DNA from: Desulfobacillus sp041396245
GTDB lineage: Bacteria > Pseudomonadota > Gammaproteobacteria > Burkholderiales > Rhodocyclaceae
Direction of reading: 5' to 3'
Length of the DNA stretch: 64,000 nucleotides
NCBI GenBank assembly: GCA_041396245.1
Contig: JAWKYW010000001.1
Coordinates: 124,001-188,000 of the forward strand
Shown: positions 10,559-18,945 of the stretch, piece after piece
Numbering within the stretch: the first letter of the stretch is position 1
How the letters are laid out: the number at the start of each line of letters is the position of its first letter
The notes under the pieces: model-generated
What the model was told of the DNA's origin: nothing
The model's database searches: none
What the model saw: the letters and a program-made list of their open reading frames with translations, nothing else
Translations under genes and position numbers: made by a program

Positions 10559-11645
10559 CCGCGGCTTCCTCGCCGAACAGCGCCAGCACCGCGGCGTTGT
10601 GAATCTGCCGGTTGCCGTCGAAGAACGGGGCGATCTGGCCGCCGCCGTAGGCGCCGATCAGCGGCAGGCCGGGAAAGCGTTCCCTGACCACCGCCAGGTC
10701 GCGGTCCTCGCCGCCGAAGAACCAGGGGCCGCGGCCGAGGCAGGAAAAGAGCAGGCCGAAATCCGGCGGCGTGCCGAGCCGGCCGGCCAGGGTGTCGACG
10801 AGCAGGCGCATGTCGTTTTCGGCTGCCAGGGCCTGACGCAGGGCCCAGAAAACCCGGTCCCCCTCGTCCAGCGGCAGTGCCAGCGTGACCGAACGCTCTT
10901 CGTGGTTCACCGCGATGACCGGGACCAGCTCGTAGCGGCCCGCCGCGATGGCGCCTTGCGGCCGGCCCCTGACGACGCCGGCCGCGAGCAGGTGGGCGGG
11001 CAGCTTCTCCAGCTCGCGCAGGTCAGGCGGCAGTTCGCGCAGCAGGGTATTCAGGGCGGGATGGCCGCCCAGCTTGAGCACGTCGCGGCCGTTGCTGGCG
11101 GCGGCGCGCGGCTCGCCGAGGATGCGCATGCCGCGCGAGACGCCGATGGCCGCCCGGACGCCGGCGAGGGCCGCTTCGCAGCGCCCGTCGTCGGCCATCC
11201 TGCCATGGCACCAGAGGCGACCGGCGCCGTGCGCGCTGTTGTCCGTCGACAACAGGCCGTAGCGCTGGCCGCCCCGCGCCAGCCAGCCGCGGGCGGCCGA
11301 CTTCGGCACGGACAGCGAGAGCAGCGGGGCGTCCGCTGCCGGCTGCGCCGCCAGCCCGCATTCGCCGCCGAACACCATGGCGCAGGCGGCGGGACGGTCG
11401 AGCACCCAGTCTTCGTCCGTGAACACGCCCGGCGCGGTGCAGCCGGTGACATGCAGGCAGTTGGCGGCGCGGGAGGCCGCCAGCACGGCGGCGTGGGCCT
11501 GGTGCACGAATTCCGTGCCGAGGAAGAGCAGCACGCTGCGGGCGATGTCGATGCCGGCGCGCCGCATCGCCTCGCGCACGACATCGGCGGCCAGTTCCGG
11601 ATCGGCCTTGTCGGCCGAGGCCAGGGCGGTGGCTATCCGGGGCAT
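10551..11645 (-). CDS. FIST domain protein (sensory, small-ligand binding)
   Basis: 364 residues. An N-terminal FIST domain (LLFLGTEFVHQAHAAVLAA, TGCTAPGVFTDEDW) is followed by a C-terminal FIST_C region ending with FGLLFSCLGRGPWFFGGEDR and LPLIGAYGGGQIAPF. FIST domains are thought to bind small ligands such as amino acids and usually occur in signalling proteins; this one stands alone with no output domain. The start is ATG 11645 with GAGG eight bases upstream; a GTG at 11654 is a less likely alternative. The stop overlaps the DUF1841 start. Confidence 0.88.
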   Translation of the reverse strand: MPRIATALASADKADPELAADVVREAMRRAGIDIARSVLLFLGTEFVHQAHAAVLAASRAANCLHVTGCTAPGVFTDEDWVLDRPAACAMVFGGECGLAAQPAADAPLLSLSVPKSAARGWLARGGQRYGLLSTDNSAHGAGRLWCHGRMADDGRCEAALAGVRAAIGVSRGMRILGEPRAAASNGRDVLKLGGHPALNTLLRELPPDLRELEKLPAHLLAAGVVRGRPQGAIAAGRYELVPVIAVNHEERSVTLALPLDEGDRVFWALRQALAAENDMRLLVDTLAGRLGTPPDFGLLFSCLGRGPWFFGGEDRDLAVVRERFPGLPLIGAYGGGQIAPFFDGNRQIHNAAVLALFGEEAADV

Positions 11646-11665
11646 CGTGAACACCTCGTTTCAAG

Positions 11666-11734
11666 CACGGTGCGCGCGGCGACACGGCGACCCCCCCATA
11701 TATTTCTCGCCATGCCGCCGTGTGCGCCGCGGTG
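11666..11734. repeat. CCACGGCG-type inverted repeat, copy 2
   Basis: Long imperfect inverted repeat between nth and the FIST gene: left arm around CACGGTGCGCGCGGCGAC, right arm TGCCGCCGTGTGCGCCGCGG, with an AT-rich centre (CCCCCATATATTTC). Related to the elements at 21471-21540 and about 8936-9060. Confidence 0.6.
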
Positions 11735-11745
11735 AAATTTATTGT

Positions 11746-12381
11746 TCATCCCGCCGTCTTCCCCGGCCATTCGCACAGGTCGTTGATGAGGCAGTGCGGG
11801 CAATCCGGCTTCACCGCCTTGCAGACGTAGCGGCCGTGCAGGATCAGCCAGTGGTGGGCGTTGTGGCGGTACTCGGCGGGGATCGCCTTGAGCAGCTTCT
11901 CCTCCACTTCGCGCACGTCCTTGCCCGGGGCCAGCCCGCTGCGGTTGGCGAGGCGGAAGACGTGGGTGTCGACGGCGATGGTCGGCTCGCCGAAGACGGT
12001 GTTGAGCACGACGCTGGCGGTCTTGCGGCCGACCCCGGGCAGGGCCTCCAGCGCGGCGCGGTCGTGCGGCACCTCGCCGCCGTAGCGATCGAGCAGGATC
12101 CGCGACATGGCGGTGACGTTCCTGGCCTTTGTCCTGTAGAGGCCGATGCGGCTGATGAAGGGAACGAGGCCGTCCTCGCCGAGGCGTGCCATGGCCTGCG
12201 GCGTGCCGGCGACCTTGAACAGCTCGCGCGTGGCGAGGTTCACGCTCCTGTCGGTGGCCTGGGCCGAGAGGATCACCGCCACCAACAGCTGGTAGGGCGT
12301 GGCGTATTCGAGTTCGGTGGCCGGATTCGGATTGGCACGTGCGAAGCGCTCGAAAAGGATGCGGACCTTCCGCGGCGTCAT
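11746..12381 (-). CDS. nth: Endonuclease III
   Basis: 211 residues, the normal length. This DNA glycosylase/AP lyase removes oxidised pyrimidines. The helix-hairpin-helix LEALPGVGRKTASVVLN carries the catalytic lysine, the catalytic aspartate is in TIAVDTHVFRLANR, and the C-terminal 4Fe-4S cluster ligands are spaced C-x6-C-x2-C-x5-C (CKAVKPDCPHCLINDLC). It is the last gene of the leftward rsxABCDGE-nth cluster, eight bases after rsxE, the arrangement known from Escherichia coli. Confidence 0.98.
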   Translation of the reverse strand: MTPRKVRILFERFARANPNPATELEYATPYQLLVAVILSAQATDRSVNLATRELFKVAGTPQAMARLGEDGLVPFISRIGLYRTKARNVTAMSRILLDRYGGEVPHDRAALEALPGVGRKTASVVLNTVFGEPTIAVDTHVFRLANRSGLAPGKDVREVEEKLLKAIPAEYRHNAHHWLILHGRYVCKAVKPDCPHCLINDLCEWPGKTAG

Positions 12382-12389
12382 CGCGGCGC

Positions 12390-13058
12390 TCAGGCGGCGG
12401 CGCGGGCCGGTGCGGCAAGGCGGGCGCGCCGCTCGGCGCGGGCATCGAGCCAGTTGCGCCCGGCGATCATGAAGCCGAGCACGAGGAAGGCGCCGGGCGG
12501 CAGGATGGCGACGAGGAAGCCCGGGTAGTCTTCCGGCAGCAGCTGCAGCGCCCGCGCGCCGGGGATCACCATTTCGATGCCGGCGAACAGCGTGCCGCTG
12601 CCGATGAATTCGCGCACCCCCCCCAGCACGGCGATGGCCAGCACCATGCCGACGCCCATCATGGCGCCGTCCCAGGCGGCGACGAGCGGGGTGTTCTTGG
12701 CGGCGAAGGCCTCGACCCGCGCCAGCACGATGCAGTTCACCACGATCAGCGGAATGAAGATGCCGAGCACCAGGTAGAGCTCGTGCAGCCAGGCGTTCAT
12801 GGCCAGGTCGAGCATCGTCACCAGGGCGGCGATGATGAGGATGAATACCGGGATGCGGATCTCGTGCGGGATGAAGCCGCGCACGCTGGCCACCACGCCG
12901 CTGGCCAGGGCCATGACGAGGATGGTGGCGATGGCCAGGCTGACGCCGTTCACGAAGGTGGTGCTGACGGCCAGGATCGGGCAGAGGCCGAGCAGCTGCA
13001 CCAGGCCGGTGTTCTGCTTCCAGATGCCGTTGCGGGCGATTTCCCCGAATGTGCTCAT
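12390..13058 (-). CDS. rsxE: Rnf/Rsx electron transport complex subunit E
   Basis: 222 residues, polytopic inner-membrane subunit with about six hydrophobic segments (LVQLLGLCPILAVSTTFVNG; LYLVLGIFIPLIVVNCIVLA). RsxE pairs with RsxA, its structural relative, to form part of the membrane core of the NADH/ferredoxin-linked complex. The start overlaps the rsxG stop by 4 bases (ATGA). A charged Arg-rich tail (RAERRARLAAPARAAA) follows the last segment. Confidence 0.96.
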   Translation of the reverse strand: MSTFGEIARNGIWKQNTGLVQLLGLCPILAVSTTFVNGVSLAIATILVMALASGVVASVRGFIPHEIRIPVFILIIAALVTMLDLAMNAWLHELYLVLGIFIPLIVVNCIVLARVEAFAAKNTPLVAAWDGAMMGVGMVLAIAVLGGVREFIGSGTLFAGIEMVIPGARALQLLPEDYPGFLVAILPPGAFLVLGFMIAGRNWLDARAERRARLAAPARAAA

Positions 13059-13738
13059 GAGCCCTCCTTTTCCAGGACGGATTGTGCCGGAAGCGCATAC
13101 AGCTTGTCGCGGTGGTCGACGGCGAACTGCAGCCCGCGCCGCACGGCATGGGTGACGGCGCGGGCGCTGAGGGTGGCGCCGGCACGGGCATCGAAGCGGC
13201 CGCCGTCCTTTTTCACCTTCCAGTCGGCGGCGGCGACCTGCGCGAAGCCCTTGTCGTCGAACTGGCGGATCCAGGGGGCCGCCTTGTTGCGGTCCTTCTT
13301 CGGGTCGATGTAGTCGCCCAGCCCCGGCGTTTCCTTGTGGCTGACCACGCGCACGCCGACCAGGCGATCGTCCGCGCCGACGGCGAGCAGCAGGCGGATG
13401 CGGCCGGCATAGCCGTCGGGGGCGACGGCCTCGAACACCAGTGCCGCCGGCGCATCGCCCTTGCGCGCGCGGAACACCCGCAGCGGCTCGTCCTGGGCGG
13501 CCAGGCCCAATTCGGCCCGCGGCGCGACGACGACATAGTCGGCAAGCAAGGCATTGTCGTAGCGGGCGGCGGGCAGCACCTCGCCCACCAGCCGCAGCTT
13601 CTCCGCCTCGGCGCTGGCCTCGATGGCCGGCTTGGCGGCGTGGTAGGTCGCCGCCATCATCGCCGTGAAGACGAGGGCGAAGCACGAGAGGAGGAGGGCG
13701 TTGCGCAGGGTGGCGCCGGCGGCGGTCTGGTCCGTCAT
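13055..13738 (-). CDS. rsxG: Rnf/Rsx electron transport complex subunit G
   Basis: 227 residues: one N-terminal membrane anchor (LRNALLLSCFALVFTAMMAATYH) and a periplasmic FMN-binding domain (LVGVRVVSHKETPGLGDYID). FMN is normally attached to a threonine in S/T-G-A-T; here the motif reads AGAT (RAGATLSARAV), so the threonine is kept but the first residue differs. It overlaps rsxD and rsxE by 4 bases each. Confidence 0.95.
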   Translation of the reverse strand: MTDQTAAGATLRNALLLSCFALVFTAMMAATYHAAKPAIEASAEAEKLRLVGEVLPAARYDNALLADYVVVAPRAELGLAAQDEPLRVFRARKGDAPAALVFEAVAPDGYAGRIRLLLAVGADDRLVGVRVVSHKETPGLGDYIDPKKDRNKAAPWIRQFDDKGFAQVAAADWKVKKDGGRFDARAGATLSARAVTHAVRRGLQFAVDHRDKLYALPAQSVLEKEGS

Positions 13739-14772
13739 GGCGTGCCGCCCTCGCGCGGGTCATGGGGCGTGTCCTTGCGCCCGAACACCGGTGGCTGGGT
13801 CTTCATGTCGATCAGCGGCACGCACATGTTCATCAGCAGCACCGCGAAGGCCATGCCGTCGGGGTAGGCGCCGAAGTTGCGGATGATCCACGTCAGCAGC
13901 GCGGCGCCGGCGGCGAACAGCAGCTTGCCGCGCGGCGTCGTCGCGCCCGAGACGGGGTCGGTGGCGATGAAGAAGGCGCCAAGCATGGCGCCGCCGGTGA
14001 CGACATGGAAGCTTGCTCCGGCGAAGCGCTCCGGCGCGGCCAGGCCGAAGCCGCCGGCGACGAGCGCCAGCACGCCGAGGAAGGCGAGCGGCACGTGCCA
14101 GGTGATGACGCGCTGCTGCAGCAGCCAGAGGCCGCCGGCGAGGTAGGCCAGGGCGATCCATTCCCAGCCCTTGCCGCCGATGTTGCCGAAGCTGGCATGC
14201 GCGCCGAGGATGCCGGCCACGGTGGCGCGCGCCTCGGCCGTGTGCAGCTGGGTGCGCAGGGCGTCGAGCGGGGTGGCCATGGTGACGCCGTCCTGCGCGG
14301 ACTGACTTTGGAACACCACGGCCATTTGCGCCGCGAAATCGGTGAAGCCGACCGCCGGCCACTGCGACATCAGGGCCGGGAAGGCGATGATCGAAACGGC
14401 AAAGGCCACCATCGCCGGGTTGAACGGATTCTGGCCGAGGCCGCCGTAGAGGTGCTTGGCGACGACGATGGCGAACAGCGTGGCCGAGACGATCAGCCAC
14501 CACGGCGCAATGGGGGGAAAGGTGAGCGCGATCAGCCAGGCCGTCACCAGCGCGCTGCCGTCGCCGAGGTACAGACCCAGGGGCTTGCCGCGCAGGCGCA
14601 GCATGGCGGCCTCGCCGGCCAGGGCGGCGGTCGAGGCGAGCGCGATCTGCACCAGGATCGCCGCGCCGAAAAACCAGACATAGACGGCGATGCCGGGCAC
14701 GAGGGCGGCCAGCACCTTGAGCATGACGAGCCGGACGCTGATCGGCAGGTGGAGGTGGGGCGACCCGTTCAT
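13735..14772 (-). CDS. rsxD: Rnf/Rsx electron transport complex subunit D
   Basis: 345 residues, polytopic subunit that carries a covalent FMN. The conserved core GLGQNPFNPAMVAFAV and the late SGATTPRGKLLF are present. At the usual flavinylation site the sequence reads DGVTMATPLDALR, with methionine where the family consensus S/T-G-A-T has glycine. The codons just before it form copy 2 of the AAAGTCAG-N10-ACGGCG motif. The gene lies two bases after rsxC and overlaps rsxG. Confidence 0.96.
   Translation of the reverse strand: MNGSPHLHLPISVRLVMLKVLAALVPGIAVYVWFFGAAILVQIALASTAALAGEAAMLRLRGKPLGLYLGDGSALVTAWLIALTFPPIAPWWLIVSATLFAIVVAKHLYGGLGQNPFNPAMVAFAVSIIAFPALMSQWPAVGFTDFAAQMAVVFQSQSAQDGVTMATPLDALRTQLHTAEARATVAGILGAHASFGNIGGKGWEWIALAYLAGGLWLLQQRVITWHVPLAFLGVLALVAGGFGLAAPERFAGASFHVVTGGAMLGAFFIATDPVSGATTPRGKLLFAAGAALLTWIIRNFGAYPDGMAFAVLLMNMCVPLIDMKTQPPVFGRKDTPHDPREGGTP
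14286..14309 (-). repeat. Bipartite motif AAAGTCAG-N10-ACGGCG, copy 2
   Basis: Exact halves, 10-base spacer TCCGCGCAGG, inside rsxD, encoding QSQSAQDG next to the flavin-attachment threonine. Confidence 0.8.
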
Positions 14773-14774
14773 TT

Positions 14775-16466
14775 CTAGACCGGTTCCTCGGGTGGCGTCT
14801 TGGCGATCTCCCGGATCTGGGCGCGGCGCGCCTCGATCTCGCGGATCTCGGACTGCTTTTCCGGCGCCAGGTTGTCGATGTTCTTCGGCGCCACCCCGGC
14901 CTTCTGCGCCTGGGCGCGGGCGATGGCGGCGGCGATCAGTGCCCGCTTGGTTTCGTCCAGCGGCGGCGGCGCCGGCTCGGCTGCGGTCTGCGTTGCCGCC
15001 CCGGCGCCCGGCTTCTCGCCGCCGGCGATGGCCTGCCGCGCGGCGGCGGTCTTGGCGGCGAGGCGCTCGGCCTTCTCCGTGGCCTCGCGTTCGGTGCGGA
15101 AGTTGCGGAACTCGAAGCGGTTGCGTGCCGCATCGGCGGCGGCCTTCTCGCGCTCCAGCGCGCGCATCGAGGTCTTGGCGAAGCGGTAGTAGTCCACCAG
15201 GCGGATGTTCGAGGGGCAGACGTAGGCGCAGCAGCCGCACTCGATGCAGTCGAAGATGCCGTATTCCTGCGCCTTGCCGAAGTTCTTCGCGCGCGAGAAC
15301 CAGTACAGCTCGTGCGGCTGCAGCTCGGCGGGACAGGCGCGGGTGCAGGCGCCGCAGCGGATGCAGGGCAGCTCCGGGCCCTGCGGCGGGAACAGCGCCG
15401 GGCTGGCGGCGAGGATGCAATTGGTCGCCTTGGTCACCGGCAGGTCTGTCCGGGGCAGGGTGAAGCCCATCATCGGACCGCCCATGATGAAGCGGTCGGT
15501 GTCGCCTTTCGGCGCGGCCAGCGCGAGCAGGTCGTCGATCGGCGTGCCGATCAGCACCTCGAAATTTCCCGGCCGTTCGACATTGCCGGTGAGCGTGACG
15601 ATGCGCGAGATCAAGGGTTCGCCGAGCTCGATGGCGCGATGCACGCTGTAGGCGGTGCCGACGTTGAAGCACTGCACGCCGAACTCTGTGCCGAAACGGC
15701 CATAGGGAATCTCGATGCCGGTCAGCGCGCGGATCAGCTGCTTCTCGCCGCCGGCCGGATAGCGCGTCGGCACCGGCACGACCTCGATGTCGCCCGATTG
15801 GGCGGTTGCGGCGCGCATGGCGGCAATGGCCTGCGGCTTGTTGTCCTCGATGCCGATCAGCACGCGGTCCGCCGAGGCGATATGGCGCAGGATGCCGATG
15901 CCGCGCACGATGCCCTCGGCCCGCTCGCGCATTAGCAGGTCGTCGCAGGTGATCCAGGGTTCGCATTCGGCGCCGTTGATGATCAGGGTCTCGATGCGCC
16001 CGGCGGCGCCCGGCTTCAGCTTGACGTGGCTGGGGAAGGTGGCGCCGCCGAGGCCGACGATGCCCATCTCGCGCAGCTGGTCGCGCAGGGCGTCGGGGGA
16101 TTCCGCCGCGTAATTCACCGGCGCGCGTTCGATCCAGCGCTCCTCGCCGTCCGGCTCGATCACCACGCAGGGCGCGGAGAGGCCCGAGGGGTGCGGCAGC
16201 AGGCGCGGCTCGACCGCCAGCACGGTGCCGGATGTGGGGGCGTGGATGGCGGCGGAAAAGTTGCCCTCCGGGGCGCCGATGCGCTCGCCCTTCGCCACCT
16301 TCTGCCCGGCGGCCACCAGCGGCTGCGGCGTTTCGCCGGCGTTCTGGCGCAGCGGCACGATCAGCCGCGGCGGCAGGGGCGCGCGGGCGATCGGCACCTG
16401 CGTCGATTCATCCTTGTGCGAGGCCGGCTTGACGCCGCCCTTGAACTTGAACAGGGTGGCGATCAC
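14775..16466 (-). CDS. rsxC: Rnf/Rsx electron transport complex subunit C
   Basis: 563 residues. The subunit is peripheral and is thought to take electrons from NADH. After an N-terminal barrel (FKFKGGVKPASHKDEST) come the flavin/NADH-binding region (GIVGLGGATFPSHVKL, INGAECEPWITCDD) and two 4Fe-4S motifs, CIRCGACTRACP and CIECGCCAYVCP. The C-terminal 120 residues are Ala/Glu-rich coiled coil. The start is GTG 16466: the upstream ATG at 16474 is in another frame and closes after three codons (ATG GTC GAG TGA), the TGA overlapping the GTG. A 61-bp dispersed repeat supplies the region just upstream. Confidence 0.95.
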   Translation of the reverse strand: MIATLFKFKGGVKPASHKDESTQVPIARAPLPPRLIVPLRQNAGETPQPLVAAGQKVAKGERIGAPEGNFSAAIHAPTSGTVLAVEPRLLPHPSGLSAPCVVIEPDGEERWIERAPVNYAAESPDALRDQLREMGIVGLGGATFPSHVKLKPGAAGRIETLIINGAECEPWITCDDLLMRERAEGIVRGIGILRHIASADRVLIGIEDNKPQAIAAMRAATAQSGDIEVVPVPTRYPAGGEKQLIRALTGIEIPYGRFGTEFGVQCFNVGTAYSVHRAIELGEPLISRIVTLTGNVERPGNFEVLIGTPIDDLLALAAPKGDTDRFIMGGPMMGFTLPRTDLPVTKATNCILAASPALFPPQGPELPCIRCGACTRACPAELQPHELYWFSRAKNFGKAQEYGIFDCIECGCCAYVCPSNIRLVDYYRFAKTSMRALEREKAAADAARNRFEFRNFRTEREATEKAERLAAKTAAARQAIAGGEKPGAGAATQTAAEPAPPPLDETKRALIAAAIARAQAQKAGVAPKNIDNLAPEKQSEIREIEARRAQIREIAKTPPEEPV

Positions 16467-16470
16467 TCGA

Positions 16471-16531
16471 CCATCCCCCCGCCCCCTTCCCGAGGAAGGG
16501 GGTGACGCCGGTTCGCCGCTGCGCGGCTCCG
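16471..16531 (-). repeat. 61-bp dispersed leader repeat, copy A (upstream of rsxC)
   Basis: Read leftward: GAGCCGC, then GCGGCGAAC, a perfect nine-pair hairpin CCCCCTTCC-tcg-GGAAGGGGG, then a GGGGGG Shine-Dalgarno-like run and ATGG. It matches copy B at 45654-45714 at 52 of 61 positions. A three-codon ORF (16474 down to 16463) starts at its last ATG and ends overlapping the rsxC GTG. Confidence 0.8.
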
Positions 16532-16575
16532 GGGCGTTGTCTGCGCCGCCCCCGGGTCGGCCTGGCGGGCGGTGT

Positions 16576-17130
16576 TCATGCAGCCTTCTCCCGGATCGGA
16601 ATGATGGGGTACTTCCACTTCCAGGTCTCGACGGTCTCCGGCACCGGCACCATGGCGATGCAGTCGACCGGGCAGGGCGGCACGCACAGCTCGCAGCCGG
16701 TGCACAGCGGCGCGACGATGGTGTGCATCTGCTTGGCGGCGCCGACGATGGCGTCGACCGGGCAGGCCTGGGTGCACAGCGTGCAGCCGATGCAGAGGGC
16801 CTCGTCGATGAAGGCCACCTGCTTCGGCTTCTCCACGCCGTGCTCGGCGGAGAGCGGCTTGAATTCCTTGCCGAGGAGATCGGCCAGCTTGCGGATGCCT
16901 TCCTCGCCGCCGGGCGGGCACTGGTTGATTTCGGCCTCGCCCCTGGCGATGGCCTGGGCGTAGGGCTTGCAGCCGGGAAAGCCGCATTGTCCGCACTGCG
17001 TCTGCGGCAGGATGGCGTCGATCTTGTCGACCAGCGGATCGCCCTTGACCTTGAAGCGGACCGAGGCGAAGCCGAGCGCGGCACCCAGCGCCAGCGCGAT
17101 GCCGGCCATGACGAGCAGTGCATTCAGCAT
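16576..17130 (-). CDS. rsxB: Rnf/Rsx electron transport complex subunit B (ferredoxin)
   Basis: 184 residues. N-terminal membrane anchor (MLNALLVMAGIALALGAALG), then a 4Fe-4S domain (QCGQCGFPGCKPYA plus Cys 70-type ligand in NQCPPGG) and two bacterial ferredoxin clusters, CIGCTLCTQACP and CTGCELCVPPCP. It relays electrons inside the complex. It follows rsxA by 10 bases; the gap to rsxC (about 110 bases) is unusually wide for this operon because a dispersed repeat lies there. Confidence 0.97.
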   Translation of the reverse strand: MLNALLVMAGIALALGAALGFASVRFKVKGDPLVDKIDAILPQTQCGQCGFPGCKPYAQAIARGEAEINQCPPGGEEGIRKLADLLGKEFKPLSAEHGVEKPKQVAFIDEALCIGCTLCTQACPVDAIVGAAKQMHTIVAPLCTGCELCVPPCPVDCIAMVPVPETVETWKWKYPIIPIREKAA

Positions 17131-17140
17131 CGGGCGCCCG

Positions 17141-17719
17141 CTAGCGGTCCAGCCCGGCGAAGCCCATGAAGGCGATGCTCATCAGGCCGGCGGTGATCAT
17201 GGCGATGGCGGTGCCGCGGAACGGCAGCGGCACGTCGGCGCCCTCGAGCCGCTCGCGCAGGCTGCCGAACAGCACCAGCGCCAGCGAGAATCCGACGGCG
17301 CTGCCGAAGCCGAACAGCAGCGATTCGAACAGGTCGTGCCGGTAGGCGATGTTGAGCAGCGGCACGCCGAGCACGGCGCAATTGGTGGTGATCAGCGGCA
17401 GGTAGATGCCGAGCACCTGGTGCAGCAGCGGACTGGTCTTCTGGATCACCATTTCGGTGAGCTGCACCAGGCTGGCGATGACGAGGATGAAGGACAGCGT
17501 GCGCAGGTATTCGAGGCCGTTGGGCAGCAGCAGGTAACGGTCGATCAGGTAGCCGGCGCCGGTGGCCACGGTGAGCACGAAGGTCGTCGCGGCGCTCATG
17601 CCGACGGCCGTCTCCAGCTTCCGGGACACGCCCATGAAGGGGCACAGGCCGAGCACGCGGCCGAAGACGACGTTGTTGACGAGAACGGCGCCGATGACGA
17701 TGAAGAGATAGCCGGTCAT
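17141..17719 (-). CDS. rsxA: Rnf/Rsx electron transport complex subunit A
   Basis: 192 residues, polytopic inner-membrane subunit (YLFIVIGAVLVNNVVFGRVL; GLCPFMGVSRKLETAVGM; LPLITTNCAVLGVPLLNIAY), the first gene of the leftward rsxABCDGE-nth operon. In E. coli this complex reduces SoxR; in other proteobacteria the homologous Rnf supplies reduced ferredoxin, for example to nitrogenase. Which role applies cannot be told from this window. About 90 bases of spacer separate it from ald. Confidence 0.97.
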   Translation of the reverse strand: MTGYLFIVIGAVLVNNVVFGRVLGLCPFMGVSRKLETAVGMSAATTFVLTVATGAGYLIDRYLLLPNGLEYLRTLSFILVIASLVQLTEMVIQKTSPLLHQVLGIYLPLITTNCAVLGVPLLNIAYRHDLFESLLFGFGSAVGFSLALVLFGSLRERLEGADVPLPFRGTAIAMITAGLMSIAFMGFAGLDR

Positions 17720-17810
17720 GTTGAATGCGGAGGACGACCGCGAATTATCGCTTTTCGCGCCGCAGCAAACAACCCCGACGCGGTTATAGGCTTATGACTT
17801 TCTTGAATAA

Positions 17811-18935
17811 TTATCCGCGTGCGGCGAGCGCGTCGGCGGCCGGCAGGAACGGCCGCCGGGTGTCCTCGGCGAGTCCGGCGTGGGTCACCCTGCCCGCATG
17901 CGTCTGCAGGCCCTGCCCGAACCCCGCGTCTTCCTCCAGCGCGCGGCGCAGGCCGAAGTTGGCGAGCTTCAGCGCGTAGGGCAGGGTGGCCTGGGCCAGC
18001 GCCAGCGTCGCCGTGCGCGCCACGGCCGAGGGCATGTTGGGCACGCAGTAGTGCACGATGCCTTCCTCGACGAAAAGCGGCGCGGAATGCGAGGTCGGGC
18101 GCGAGGTCTCGGCGATGCCGCCCTGGTCGATGCCGACGTCGACGATGACCGAGCCGGGACGCATGCGCCGAAGCAGGGCGCGGTCGATCAGTTTGGGCGA
18201 GAGCTTGCCCGGCATCAGGACGGCGCCGATGACGAGGTCGGCCTCGGCGATGGCCTGCGCGAGTCCGAGCGGTTCGGCGACGGCGGTGGCGATGCGTCCG
18301 CGGTAGATGCGGTCGAGGGCATCGAGCCTGGCCGTGCCGCGGTTGAAGAGCGTGACCTGGGCGCCCATGCCGACGGCGATCTGCAGGGCGTTGGCGCCGA
18401 CGCTGCCGGCGCCGACGACGACCACCTTGCCCGGCGGCACGCCGGCGATGCCGCCGAGCAGCACGCCGGAGCCGCCGTTGGCCATCTGCAGGGCCCAGGC
18501 GCCGGCCTGCGGCGCGAGGCGGCCGGCCACGCGCGACATCGGCGCCAGCAGCGGCAGCCCGCCCCGGGCATCGGTTACGGTCTCGTAGGCGACGCAGGAC
18601 AGGCCGCAGTCGAGGGCGTTCTGCAGCAGGACGGGGTCCGGCGCGAAGTGCTGGTAGGCGAAGAGGATCTGGCCGGGTTGCGTCAGCGCAAACTCCGCCG
18701 CTTGCAGTTCCTTGACCTTGACGACCATGTCCGCGTCGGCATAGACCTCGGCCGCGCTCGTCGCGATGCGCGCGCCGGCGGCGAGGTAGTCGGCATCGGC
18801 GAAGCCGACGCGGGCGCCGGCGTTCGTCTCGACGACGACGGCGTGGCCGGCCAAAGTCAGTGCCTGCGCCCCGGCGGGGGTGAGGCCGACGCGGTATTCG
18901 TGGTTCTTGATCTCCCTCGGCACGCCGACCTTCAT
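17811..18935 (-). CDS. ald: Alanine dehydrogenase
   Basis: 374 residues, the usual length. It catalyses NAD-dependent interconversion of L-alanine with pyruvate and ammonia. Typical features: MKVGVPREIKNHEYRVGL start, substrate-binding VKVKELQAAEF, and the dinucleotide-binding VVVGAGSVGANALQIAV. The substrate-site region LAPMSRVAGRLAPQAGAWAL is intact. It is last in the leftward aat-bpt-pyrD-ald series, 10 bases after pyrD. The start codon region carries a weaker copy of the bipartite motif. Confidence 0.96.
   Translation of the reverse strand: MKVGVPREIKNHEYRVGLTPAGAQALTLAGHAVVVETNAGARVGFADADYLAAGARIATSAAEVYADADMVVKVKELQAAEFALTQPGQILFAYQHFAPDPVLLQNALDCGLSCVAYETVTDARGGLPLLAPMSRVAGRLAPQAGAWALQMANGGSGVLLGGIAGVPPGKVVVVGAGSVGANALQIAVGMGAQVTLFNRGTARLDALDRIYRGRIATAVAEPLGLAQAIAEADLVIGAVLMPGKLSPKLIDRALLRRMRPGSVIVDVGIDQGGIAETSRPTSHSAPLFVEEGIVHYCVPNMPSAVARTATLALAQATLPYALKLANFGLRRALEEDAGFGQGLQTHAGRVTHAGLAEDTRRPFLPAADALAARG
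18853..18876 (+). repeat. Bipartite motif, weaker copy 3 (AAAGTCAG-N10-CCGGCG)
   Basis: First half exact, second half differs at one base; spacer of 10 is kept. Lies inside ald, in codons for GLTPAGAQALTLAG, which is ordinary family sequence, so this copy may be fortuitous. Confidence 0.45.
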
Positions 18936-18945
18936 GGTGCTCTCC

